Shown in pieces: positions 1-7,426 of a DNA stretch of 64,000 nucleotides. The stretch lies in contig NZ_VFIY01000018.1 of the NCBI RefSeq assembly GCF_006385175.1, positions 62,001-126,000 on the forward strand. Reading direction: 5' to 3'. The DNA comes from Emcibacter nanhaiensis. GTDB lineage: Bacteria; Pseudomonadota; Alphaproteobacteria; Sphingomonadales; Emcibacteraceae. The notes beneath the pieces are model-generated. The model was given only the letters and a program-made list of their open reading frames with translations. It did no database searches and was not told the DNA's origin. The position numbers and the translations under genes are program-made. Numbering within the stretch: position 1 is the stretch's first letter; the number at the start of each line of letters is the position of its first letter.

Positions 1-137
1 GGCGTCTTTACACCGCTCACGGGCCGGATTTCCGCCACCGGCTTGCCGTGCTTGGTAAGCAGTATCTGCTCCCCTTCCAGCGCCGCATTGATCAGGCCGG
101 ACAGCTTACCTTTGGCTTCATGGATGGCAATTTTCAT
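1..137 (-). CDS. Phd/YefM-family antitoxin, N-terminal part (cut by window edge)
   Basis: Only the first 45 codons are inside the window; the C-terminal end lies off the left edge. The reading starts MKIAIHEAKGKLSGLINAA and continues through a 'LLTKHGKPVAEIRP' segment, which is the standard pattern of the N-terminal DNA-binding domain of Phd/YefM antitoxins. The ATG is preceded by AGGAG at seven bases, which fixes the start. These proteins neutralise a cognate toxin (usually PIN/VapC, Doc or RelE type) and repress their own promoter. The toxin would be expected just downstream, off the window, so it cannot be checked. A set of repeated TGGTCC half-sites directly upstream fits autoregulation. 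Confidence 0.8.
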   Translation of the reverse strand, partial: MKIAIHEAKGKLSGLINAALEGEQILLTKHGKPVAEIRPVSGVKT

Positions 138-152
138 GAATTATCTCCTATC

Positions 153-213
153 TGGTCCATTATATGGTCCTGATAGGAATAAAGTCAAGAAATATGGACC
201 AATAAGTGGTCCA
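153..213. promoter_or_regulatory. Repeated TGGTCC/TGGACC operator upstream of the antitoxin
   Basis: Four copies of a six-base half-site lie between the antitoxin start and the end of glmS: TGGTCC at 153 and 165, TGGACC at 195 and TGGTCC at 207. The right-hand pair forms a perfect inverted repeat TGGACCA-5 bp-TGGTCCA; the left-hand pair is a direct repeat. Each pair has a 12-bp step and the two pairs are 42 bp apart, about four helical turns. This is inferred to be the binding site of the adjacent Phd/YefM-like antitoxin or toxin-antitoxin complex. Confidence 0.6.
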
Positions 214-216
214 AAA

Positions 217-2043
217 TTACTCCACCGTCACCGATTTGGCCAGGTTGCGGGGCTGGTCCACATCGGTGCCTTTGGCAACGGCGACATGATAGCTGAGCAG
301 CTGCACCGGGATGGCATAGAGCAGCGGTGTGACGAACTCATCCAGCATGGGGAGCGCAATGGTGGCCTCGGCATCGTGGCCGTTGGCTTGTGAGCCTTCC
401 TCGTCGGTGATGAAGATCACCCGGCCTTTGCGGGCAATCACTTCCTGCATGTTGGAGACGGTTTTCTCGAACAGCCGTCCGGTCGGGGCGATGACAATGA
501 TCGGCACCAGCTCGTCAATGAGCGCGATCGGGCCGTGTTTCATTTCCCCGGCGGCATAACCTTCGGCATGGATATAGGAGATTTCCTTGAGCTTCAGCGC
601 CCCTTCCATGGCGATGGGATATTCCGGGCCGCGGCCCAGATAAATCACATCCCGGGCCTTGGACATGTCGTCAGCCAGCGCCTCGATGGCTTCGTCATGG
701 TTCAGCACCTCGGCCATGCGGGCCGGTACTTCGGTCAGCGCATTGACCAGACGTTCTTCCTCGGCATGATCGATCTTGCCGCGCGCCTTGGCGACCGCAA
801 TGGACAGGCAGGCGAGCACGCTGAGCTGGCAGGTGAAGGCCTTGGTCGAGGCGACGCCCACTTCGGGACCGGCATGGGTCTGCAGCACGATGTCGCTTTC
901 CCGCTCCATAGAGCTCTGCGGCACATTGACGATGGTCAGGATATGCTGGCCCTGGGACTTGGCGTATCTGAGCGCGGCCAAAGTATCGGCGGTCTCCCCG
1001 GACTGGGAGATGAAAATGGCGAGCCCGCCCGGCGGCATCACCGCCTCGCGGTAGCGGAATTCGGAGGCGATATCCACCTCCACATTGATGCGGGCCATCT
1101 GCTCGAGCCAGTATTTGGCGACCATGCCGGCGTAAAAGCTGGTGCCGCAGGCGATGATGGTCACCCGCTCGATGGCGGCGAGGTCAAAGGGAAATTCCGG
1201 CAATGTGGTGGTGCCGTGCAGCGGATCCACCATGGTGGCGATGGTCTGGCCGACCACGGTCGGCTGCTCGTAAATCTCTTTCAGCATGAAATGGCGATAG
1301 TTGCCCTTGTCGATCATGCCGCCGGACACGGAAGCGATGGTCACCGGCCGGATCACTTCCTTGCCGGTTTCGTCATAAATCCGCGCACTCTCGCGGGTCA
1401 GTTCGACCCGGTCGCCCTCTTCCAGGTAGACGATGCGGTTGGAAAGGTCCGAGAGCGCGATGGCGTCGGAGCCGAGATACATTTCACCGTCGCCGTAGCC
1501 GACCACCAGCGGGCTGCCGCGGCGGGCGCCGATCATCAGGTCGTCTTCGCCATCAAAGATAATGGCGAGACCGAACGCCCCTTCCAGCCGTTCAATGGCG
1601 GCCTTGGCCGCGTCACGCGGCGCCATGCCTTTGTCCAGCATGCTGGTGATCAGGTGGACGATGGTCTCGGTATCGGTTTCGGTCTCGAACACATGACCCT
1701 CGGCGGTCAGTTCCTCGCGCAGTTCGCGGAAATTCTCGATAATGCCGTTGTGCACAGCGGCGACGCGCGGGGTGGCATGGGGATGGGCATTGACTTCGGT
1801 CGGGGCACCATGGGTGGCCCAGCGGGTATGGCCGATGCCGATCACGCCCGGCAGCGGGGCGTCTGCAAGACGGGCCTCAAGGTTCTTGAGCTTGCCCTCG
1901 GCCCGGCGCCGGTCGATGCTTTTGCCGTCGAACAGGGTGGCGATGCCCGCACTGTCATAACCGCGATATTCCAGCCGACGCAGACCGTCGAGAATACGGG
2001 GCGTGACCTCTTCCTTGCCGATGATACCGATAATGCCGCACAT
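217..2043 (-). CDS. glmS: Glutamine--fructose-6-phosphate aminotransferase (isomerizing)
   Basis: Makes glucosamine-6-phosphate from fructose-6-phosphate and glutamine, the first step to UDP-GlcNAc for peptidoglycan, lipopolysaccharide and exopolysaccharide. The 608 residues match the usual length. The protein begins MCGIIGI, so Cys2 is the N-terminal nucleophile of the glutaminase domain (about residues 1-220). Two SIS sugar-isomerase domains follow, with 'SQSGETADT' in the first, and the protein ends in the family signature DVDQPRNLAKSVTVE. It lies 26 bp downstream of glmU on the same strand and probably shares its transcript. No glmS ribozyme is expected or seen in this gram-negative setting. 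Confidence 0.97.
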   Translation of the reverse strand: MCGIIGIIGKEEVTPRILDGLRRLEYRGYDSAGIATLFDGKSIDRRRAEGKLKNLEARLADAPLPGVIGIGHTRWATHGAPTEVNAHPHATPRVAAVHNGIIENFRELREELTAEGHVFETETDTETIVHLITSMLDKGMAPRDAAKAAIERLEGAFGLAIIFDGEDDLMIGARRGSPLVVGYGDGEMYLGSDAIALSDLSNRIVYLEEGDRVELTRESARIYDETGKEVIRPVTIASVSGGMIDKGNYRHFMLKEIYEQPTVVGQTIATMVDPLHGTTTLPEFPFDLAAIERVTIIACGTSFYAGMVAKYWLEQMARINVEVDIASEFRYREAVMPPGGLAIFISQSGETADTLAALRYAKSQGQHILTIVNVPQSSMERESDIVLQTHAGPEVGVASTKAFTCQLSVLACLSIAVAKARGKIDHAEEERLVNALTEVPARMAEVLNHDEAIEALADDMSKARDVIYLGRGPEYPIAMEGALKLKEISYIHAEGYAAGEMKHGPIALIDELVPIIVIAPTGRLFEKTVSNMQEVIARKGRVIFITDEEGSQANGHDAEATIALPMLDEFVTPLLYAIPVQLLSYHVAVAKGTDVDQPRNLAKSVTVE

Positions 2044-2069
2044 TGCTTTTTATCCTCTAGATACTCTTT

Positions 2070-3398
2070 TTATTTCTTTTGCTTTTCACGAAACTTCAGG
2101 GCCCAGCCGCCCAGTTCCTTCTGGGTCGCCCGGGTCACCGCCAGCGCATCAGCAGAAACCTCGCGGGTCACCACGCTGCCGGCGCCGACAATGGCGCCCT
2201 CGCCGATGGTGACCGGCGCCACCAGCGACGTGTTGGAACCGATGAAGGCCCCCGCGCCGATGTCGGTTTTGAACTTGTTGAAGCCGTCATAGTTGCAGGT
2301 GATGGTGCCGGCGCCGATGTTGGCACCCTCACCCACCCGCGCATCGCCGATATAGGTGAGATGGCTGACCTTGGCGCCCTTCTCGATGGTGGATTTCTTC
2401 ACCTCGACAAAGTTGCCGATCTTGGCCCCTTCGCCGATGTCGGCGGCGGGACGCAGCCGGGCAAACGGCCCGATTGACGCCCCTTCATGAACGGTTGCCC
2501 CTTCGAGATGGGAGAAACTGTGGATCTTGACACGGTCTTCCACCGTTACACCGGGACCGAAAAACACATTGGGACCGATCACCACATCACGGCCTACCCG
2601 TGTATCATGGGCGAAAAACACCGTGTTCGGGTCGATCAGGGTCACCCCGTCAGCCATAAACTGGTCGCGCTTGCGGCGCTGGAACACGGCTTCGGCCTCG
2701 GCCAGTTCCTTGCGGCTGTTGACCCCCATAACCTCGTCTTCATGGGCTTCGACCACGCTGCAGATCAGGCCCCTGCTGCGGGCGATTTCCACGATGTCGG
2801 TGAGGTAATATTCCTGGGAGGCATTGTCGTTGCCGACCTGATCGAGCAGGGTGAACAGCTCCCTGCCGTCCACCGCCATGATGCCGGAGTTGCAGAGATT
2901 GATCTGGCGCTGCTCGTCACTCGCATCCTTGTGCTCGACAATGGCTTCCAGTTCGCCGGCGTCATTTACGACCAGACGCCCGTACGCCTTGGTGTCGGCC
3001 GGACGAAAACCCAGTACCACAACAGAGGCGTCCCGACGCGCCTCGACCATGGCCTGCAAGGTCTGCTCGGTCAGCATCGGCACATCGCCGTACAGGATCA
3101 GCACATTGCCGTCGAAGCCCTTGAGCGCGTCCCGGGTCACCTGGACCGCATGGCCGGTGCCGAGCTGCGGCTCCTGGACCACAATTTCAGCCACATTTCC
3201 GACGGCCGCTTCGACCTGTTCCTTGCCGGCGCCGACCACAATAACGCGGCGCTTCGGGTTCAGCGGCTCCAGCGTGTCGATCAGGTGCATCAGCATGGGA
3301 TGGCCCGCCAGCGGATGCAGCACCTTGTGGGTGTCGGACTTCATGCGGGTCCCCTTGCCCGCCGCGAGAATAATGACCGCAAGATCAGAAGAGCTCAT
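2070..3398 (-). CDS. glmU: Bifunctional GlcNAc-1-phosphate uridyltransferase / glucosamine-1-phosphate acetyltransferase
   Basis: Catalyses the last two steps to UDP-GlcNAc. The N-terminal nucleotidyltransferase domain carries LAAGKGTRMKSDTHKVLHP near residue 13, and the C-terminal half is a left-handed beta-helix of hexapeptide repeats. I place the start at the ATG that gives MSSSDLAVIILAAG, 442 residues, close to the usual 450-460. The frame is open for 27 more codons upstream, but that extension has no counterpart in the family and no convincing ribosome binding site. The gene is divergent from gph and upstream of glmS. Its product could feed the WecB-like epimerase of the exopolysaccharide region about 36 kb away. 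Confidence 0.95.
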   Translation of the reverse strand: MSSSDLAVIILAAGKGTRMKSDTHKVLHPLAGHPMLMHLIDTLEPLNPKRRVIVVGAGKEQVEAAVGNVAEIVVQEPQLGTGHAVQVTRDALKGFDGNVLILYGDVPMLTEQTLQAMVEARRDASVVVLGFRPADTKAYGRLVVNDAGELEAIVEHKDASDEQRQINLCNSGIMAVDGRELFTLLDQVGNDNASQEYYLTDIVEIARSRGLICSVVEAHEDEVMGVNSRKELAEAEAVFQRRKRDQFMADGVTLIDPNTVFFAHDTRVGRDVVIGPNVFFGPGVTVEDRVKIHSFSHLEGATVHEGASIGPFARLRPAADIGEGAKIGNFVEVKKSTIEKGAKVSHLTYIGDARVGEGANIGAGTITCNYDGFNKFKTDIGAGAFIGSNTSLVAPVTIGEGAIVGAGSVVTREVSADALAVTRATQKELGGWALKFREKQKK

Positions 3399-3563
3399 GA
3401 TTTTATATCTTTTTCCGTTATAACTTATTACAAATGACAGGGTCGGATCGTCATCCGTTATTGTCCCATTTTGGAGCAATGTGCCACAAGAACTTTAAAA
3501 TTTATATAACCCAATTGTTTATTTTTTATTCCGGGTTATCTGTCAGGGATTAGTGTCAACTTT

Positions 3564-4238
3564 ATGTCCAATAAACTGAACGCCGTGATTTTCGACCTGG
3601 ACGGGACCCTTGTGGACAGCGCCCTGGACCTGACCGCCACCCTCAACCATGTACTGCATCTGGAAGGCCGCCCGCAGATCAGCATTGACGAAGTGCGCCA
3701 TATGGTCGGCCACGGCTCCCGCGCCCTGATCATCAAGGGTTTTGATCATTCGGGCGAAGTGCCGCCGGAAGCGGAACTGGACCGGCTGCAGAAAATCTTC
3801 CTCGACTATTACAACGATCATATTGCCGACCACACCATCAGTTTTCCCGGACTGTGGGAGGCTCTGACCGAGCTGAAAGGCAGCGGCGTCAAGCTGGCGG
3901 TCTGCACCAACAAAGTCGAAGACCTGAGCCACAAGTTATTGAAATCCCTGGGCCTGGACGATTTTTTCTGTGCGCTGACCGGCGGCGACAGCTTCGACTA
4001 TAAAAAGCCCGACCCGCGGCATCTGCTGTCCACGCTGGAGCTGATGGGCTGCGAGGTGGACGGCGCGGTGATGGTCGGCGATTCCGCCAATGACATTGAT
4101 GCCGCCCGCAATGCCGCCATTCCGGTGATCGGCGTGACTTTCGGCTATACCCCGGTGCCGGTGACAGAGCTCAGCCCGGACCGGGTGATTGATCATTATG
4201 ACAAGCTGATCCCGGCGCTTCAGGACCTTATGGATTAG
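3564..4238 (+). CDS. gph: Phosphoglycolate phosphatase, HAD superfamily
   Basis: Predicted cytoplasmic HAD hydrolase of 224 residues. Motif I is FDLDGTLVDS at about residues 10-19, with the Asp nucleophile and the Asp acid/base two residues later. Motif II/III is represented by the VCTNK segment and the conserved Lys of DYKKPDP, and motif IV by VMVGDSANDIDAA. Gph-type enzymes remove 2-phosphoglycolate formed by DNA repair or oxygenase reactions. HAD substrate specificity is hard to assign by eye, so another phosphoester substrate is possible. The stop codon overlaps the convergent nucleotidyltransferase gene by four bases. No strong Shine-Dalgarno site is seen before the ATG. Confidence 0.85.
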   Translation: MSNKLNAVIFDLDGTLVDSALDLTATLNHVLHLEGRPQISIDEVRHMVGHGSRALIIKGFDHSGEVPPEAELDRLQKIFLDYYNDHIADHTISFPGLWEALTELKGSGVKLAVCTNKVEDLSHKLLKSLGLDDFFCALTGGDSFDYKKPDPRHLLSTLELMGCEVDGAVMVGDSANDIDAARNAAIPVIGVTFGYTPVPVTELSPDRVIDHYDKLIPALQDLMD

Positions 4239-5305
4239 TGCGTTTCGCCCCGAAGGCGGCGCAGAGACTTGGTCGCCAGATGTTTGACCAGCAGTCCGGC
4301 CGGCATGCGCAGCCAGTGGGACCGCATATAAAGGATCTTGGAGGCGATCTGGAACAGGCGGCTGGTCGGCGGTTTCATCACCAGCGGCACCATCCGGTCC
4401 ATCATCCCGAGGACCAGGGCATTCGGCGCATAACAGCCGGTTTTTTCAAGAACTTCGCCGGGCACCGCCGTCCCTAGGATCAGTGCACAATAGCGCAGGC
4501 AGTAAAACAGCGGCCGGCCGAGCCCCAACTCGTCGGTGCGGTCCAGCAGCCGGTCCCAGAAACCCTCCATCCGGGCAAATTCCGAAATCATGTCATGCTG
4601 TTCCAGCAGGTTCCTGAGCGAAACCGCGATTACCCCGTCATGGAACAGATGCACGGCGCTGTGCAGCAGCATGTCTTCCGGCGACAGGGTATAGAGGTTG
4701 CCGTCGACCGGTTCGATCTCTGCCAGCAGTTTCAAAGCGTCCACCGTCAGGCGGCCGGTCAGCGGCAGAATGGTGTGGTGCACATCCACGGTCATGCCCC
4801 GGTCCGGGTGATAGAGCGGCGGCAGTTCGTGGGCCCATTCCCGGTAATATCTCTGGTCGTAATCATCCTCGACACTATGCACCCAGCCGGCATCCAGCAG
4901 CATCTGTTCCACCGTCTCCAGGTCTTTGCGGTCGACCATAATGTCCACATCGGAGCTGACCCGGCCTGTGGCGGCCGTGAGATCGCGGGCGATATAGGCC
5001 CCGCCCTTGAGCACGACAATCGGCTCTTCAAAACCGAACAGGGCGCGGCGGATCCGGTTCAGCTCCCACATCAGGCGCCGCTGGCGCGACTGGGCGTCGA
5101 TCTCGGCCGACAGGAAAATATCCTGCACCCGCTCCGGCAGCCGGTCCCACAGGCCCTGGTCGCGGGCCTCTGCCGCCAGCCGGCCGGTCAGGCTGTTGAC
5201 CCGGGCTTCATAAAGGCAGCTGTTCCACTGTGCAACGTTGAAGCCGAGCATCACCGCCGGGTCCTGCAACACATCAATGACAAGGGAGCCGCTGGTCTCA
5301 GTCAT
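4235..5305 (-). CDS. Nucleotidyltransferase family protein (NTP_transf_5-like), HPr-rel-A cassette
   Basis: A 356-residue protein with the polymerase-beta-type nucleotidyltransferase core: LKGG at residues 99-102 followed by SDVDIMV at 118-124, where two Asp residues would bind metal. The rest is helical, as in the NTP_transf_5 family often found beside exosortase and exopolysaccharide genes. Its start overlaps the end of the HprK-like kinase gene by eight bases, so the two are probably translated together as the last genes of a four-gene leftward operon. The target of nucleotidyl transfer is unknown; a protein or a small molecule are both possible. The family call is firm, the role is not. 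Confidence 0.8.
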   Translation of the reverse strand: MTETSGSLVIDVLQDPAVMLGFNVAQWNSCLYEARVNSLTGRLAAEARDQGLWDRLPERVQDIFLSAEIDAQSRQRRLMWELNRIRRALFGFEEPIVVLKGGAYIARDLTAATGRVSSDVDIMVDRKDLETVEQMLLDAGWVHSVEDDYDQRYYREWAHELPPLYHPDRGMTVDVHHTILPLTGRLTVDALKLLAEIEPVDGNLYTLSPEDMLLHSAVHLFHDGVIAVSLRNLLEQHDMISEFARMEGFWDRLLDRTDELGLGRPLFYCLRYCALILGTAVPGEVLEKTGCYAPNALVLGMMDRMVPLVMKPPTSRLFQIASKILYMRSHWLRMPAGLLVKHLATKSLRRLRGETH

Positions 5306-6248
5306 CGCCTGCCCCCGCCGTCTCGCTCATGAAGCGCTCGACCAGCTTGATGCCCTCTTCCAGGTTGGGATAGATGATCTCGCAGCAGGCGGCCTTGTCG
5401 GCGATTTCGGTCATGACCCGGAACGACCGCTCGCCGATGTCACCGTAGTTGGCCGAGGACATCACCAGTTTGAAGAACGCCATGCTGCGGGTGATGGGTT
5501 TGATTTCGGGCGTGGCGCCGGGCCGGAAAGAGGGCAGGATCACCGCCCCGGCCCCGGCCCGCTCATACATGCGGTTGATGCTCTCCGCCGGCGGGCGCAT
5601 ATAGCAGATGGTGCCCTTGGGTGTGCCATGATATTCCGGGCTGAAGGTGGTGCCGGGCGCGGCCCAGTCCTTCATCACCGGGATGGATTCATTTTTCAGC
5701 GATACCGGCCGCGGGTAAGGTACAAATTCCCCGGTATCGATATCGGCCAGGCCAAATTCATCGGAAAACAGCCGCCAGCCGGCGAAGGACAGACCGGCGG
5801 CCAGGGTGCTTTTGCCGCTGCCCGAGGCCGCCGGCATAATGACCACGCGGCCATTCTTTTCCACCACCCCGGCATGAAACAGGAGCAAATTCTTGCAACC
5901 GACGGCAATCTGCCAGTTAAGCCCCATTTCCGTCGCCACCATGCCCAGTTCCGCCGGCAGCGGGATAAAGGCATCCTTCATCATGGTATCGACACAGGCC
6001 TGGGGCTTGATATAGCGGCGGTAGAAATTACGGCCGTACACGCTGAGGTGGTTGTTGGCGATGGCCCCTTCCGGCCAGGCAGGATAGCCGCCATAAAGAT
6101 GGCAGAATTCTTCCCGGATATTGGGGAACAGAATGCGGACCTGGGTGACGAACGGACCGACTTCGAGAGCCAGTCCCTGCGTCGTCATCAGTTTCCCCAA
6201 CTGCCTGTCAGGAATTTCGGAAAGGTTGACAGTCTTTTTATTGGCCAT
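5298..6248 (-). CDS. HprK-related kinase A
   Basis: A 316-residue protein related to the C-terminal catalytic domain of HPr kinase/phosphorylase. A P-loop ASGSGKSTLA lies at residues 141-150 and is followed by LFSDEFGLAD about 20 residues later, the position of the HPr kinase Asp. The N-terminal half is unrelated to HPr kinase. Proteins of this type ('HprK-related kinase A') are known to occur next to a PqqD-like protein and a nucleotidyltransferase, exactly as here, and usually not next to an HPr gene, so the substrate is unlikely to be HPr. The start overlaps the PqqD-like gene by eleven bases. Phosphorylation of the Tat-signal protein upstream is a guess from position only. Confidence 0.85.
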   Translation of the reverse strand: MANKKTVNLSEIPDRQLGKLMTTQGLALEVGPFVTQVRILFPNIREEFCHLYGGYPAWPEGAIANNHLSVYGRNFYRRYIKPQACVDTMMKDAFIPLPAELGMVATEMGLNWQIAVGCKNLLLFHAGVVEKNGRVVIMPAASGSGKSTLAAGLSFAGWRLFSDEFGLADIDTGEFVPYPRPVSLKNESIPVMKDWAAPGTTFSPEYHGTPKGTICYMRPPAESINRMYERAGAGAVILPSFRPGATPEIKPITRSMAFFKLVMSSANYGDIGERSFRVMTEIADKAACCEIIYPNLEEGIKLVERFMSETAGAGDD

Positions 6249-6537
6249 ATGTGGGTTCGATCAGTCCCATTTTGTCGAATTCGGCCATAGTCTGACGGAT
6301 ATTCAGCCGGATGTCTTCAGAAATTTTTTCTTCCATCACTCTTTCCAGTTCGTTGCAGACCTGGTCTAGTGTTGACGGCTTTTCCTCAATGATGGCAAGA
6401 ATTTCCCGGGCGAAGATATTCATGGCCTGGGTGTGACCGGACCTTGGATCAAAGATGACATAGGCGTCATCCCAGTTTTTCCATAAAAAACCGGCTGTAT
6501 CCCCGACACGGAATACAGCCGTTTCATATAAAGACAT
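6238..6537 (-). CDS. PqqD-like protein of the HPr-rel-A system
   Basis: A 99-residue protein with the PqqD fold: an N-terminal beta segment containing AYVIFDPRSGHTQAMN, then helices with ILAIIEEKPSTLDQVCNEL and a C-terminal helix ending in FDKMGLIEP. PqqD and related RiPP recognition elements bind leader peptides and hand them to modifying enzymes. I chose the ATG preceded by GGAAG; a GTG four codons upstream has no ribosome binding site. It lies between a small exported protein and the HprK-like kinase, which it overlaps. The context suggests it delivers a peptide or protein to the kinase or nucleotidyltransferase, but this is inference. Confidence 0.82.
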   Translation of the reverse strand: MSLYETAVFRVGDTAGFLWKNWDDAYVIFDPRSGHTQAMNIFAREILAIIEEKPSTLDQVCNELERVMEEKISEDIRLNIRQTMAEFDKMGLIEPTYGQ

Positions 6538-6584
6538 TTTATCTTCCACGGGTCAGGCGACTGATAAATATATCAGTGGTCGTG

Positions 6585-7001
6585 CTAGTTGCCGCCATAG
6601 AACGTCTTGTTGATATAATCAACGGCATCAACGGACTGCAGACAGGAACATTCATCGCCATTGTGTTTCTTCAGGTAATCCCAGTGATCTTCGTTGGAAT
6701 CATCAAAATGCGCTGTCCGTTCCGGATGCTCATACTCGTGATCGGCAGACATCCAGCTCCGGTGTTCCCGGGGGATTTGAAGCTCTTCATTTCCCGCGTA
6801 GGACTTCTGTTTTACATTGGATACACAAGCTGCGCCGGACACTGCAATCCGGTTCGTCGCCATGGCATTTCCTGTGCTCAGGGTCAGGGCCAGCGGAGCC
6901 AGCGCAGCGCCGGTTTTCAGCACCTTACGGCGGGACTCTCTCTTCGCCTGCTCCTGCTCAGAAGCCTGGACTGCGGTGTTTTTACCTTTAAAATCTTCCA
7001 T
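6585..7001 (-). CDS. Small Tat-signal protein, putative substrate of the HPr-rel-A cassette
   Basis: A 138-residue protein not assigned to a named family. Residues 23-29 read SRRKVLK, a good twin-arginine motif, followed by a hydrophobic stretch and an AMA cleavage site near residue 48, so it should be exported folded by the Tat pathway. The mature part is only about 90 residues, polar and rich in His, Asp and Glu, with Cys59 and a CSC pair at 118-120 and a C-terminal GGN. The start is set by AGAGG eight bases upstream; the in-frame ATG ten codons earlier has none. It is the first gene of the leftward cassette, 47 bp before the PqqD-like gene. Export, metal binding or modification are all possible; none is shown. 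Confidence 0.65.
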   Translation of the reverse strand: MEDFKGKNTAVQASEQEQAKRESRRKVLKTGAALAPLALTLSTGNAMATNRIAVSGAACVSNVKQKSYAGNEELQIPREHRSWMSADHEYEHPERTAHFDDSNEDHWDYLKKHNGDECSCLQSVDAVDYINKTFYGGN

Positions 7002-7426
7002 TTTACCAGCCTCTAGTGTTAGTTGCTGCATATACGATTGTCGAAAAAATATACAGTTTCAATAAATTCAAACCGATTTACGCTGCTATATGCAATATTC
7101 AGGCCACTTTATTTAAATCTTTAAAAACAACACCTTAGAAAAATATCTTTTTTAGGAACCTTAAAAACTGTTAAATATCCCGACACTTGTGGCTCAATCT
7201 GACACACCGGGACAGACATGATATGCCCTTCTACCATAAAATCATTAACAACTATATAGCTGTTCTGAAAAAACACTGGTACAAAGTCCGGAGTATTTTT
7301 ATTATTTTTTTGTTACACAGGTGACAACTTCGCGGCTTGGAGATAACGTCTCCGGTCAGCTCTGAGGAAACAGCAATATTAAAGGTTTTCGCCACCAGAT
7401 TTAAGGCGTTATCAAAAGGTTAGTCA
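7002..7426. other. AT-rich divergent intergenic region without a gene
   Basis: About 425 bp between the Tat-signal protein gene and phoR. It is clearly more AT-rich than its surroundings and must hold the promoters for both directions. A possible weak PHO-like element, TGTTACA followed by GTGACAAC, lies near 7309-7326. A 33-codon reading frame starting near 7223 has no good ribosome binding site and I do not call it. No RNA gene or long repeat is evident. Confidence 0.5.

Noticed and set aside
535-2292. 585-codon open frame on the plus strand opposite glmS and glmU
   Set aside because: It is the antisense of two certain genes, has a low-complexity His/Gly/Asp-rich composition and no family similarity. 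Long antisense frames are common in GC-rich coding DNA.
3399-3479. 27-codon N-terminal extension of GlmU
   Set aside because: Open frame only; the protein family starts at the later ATG and the extension has no similarity to it.
6612-6624. TTGAT-like/ATCAA palindrome as an FNR box
   Set aside because: The spacer is three bases instead of four and it lies inside the coding part of the Tat-signal protein gene.
7223-7325. 33-codon frame between the Tat-signal protein and phoR
   Set aside because: No convincing ribosome binding site and an AT-rich, hydrophobic composition expected from intergenic DNA; a leader peptide cannot be excluded but is not supported.
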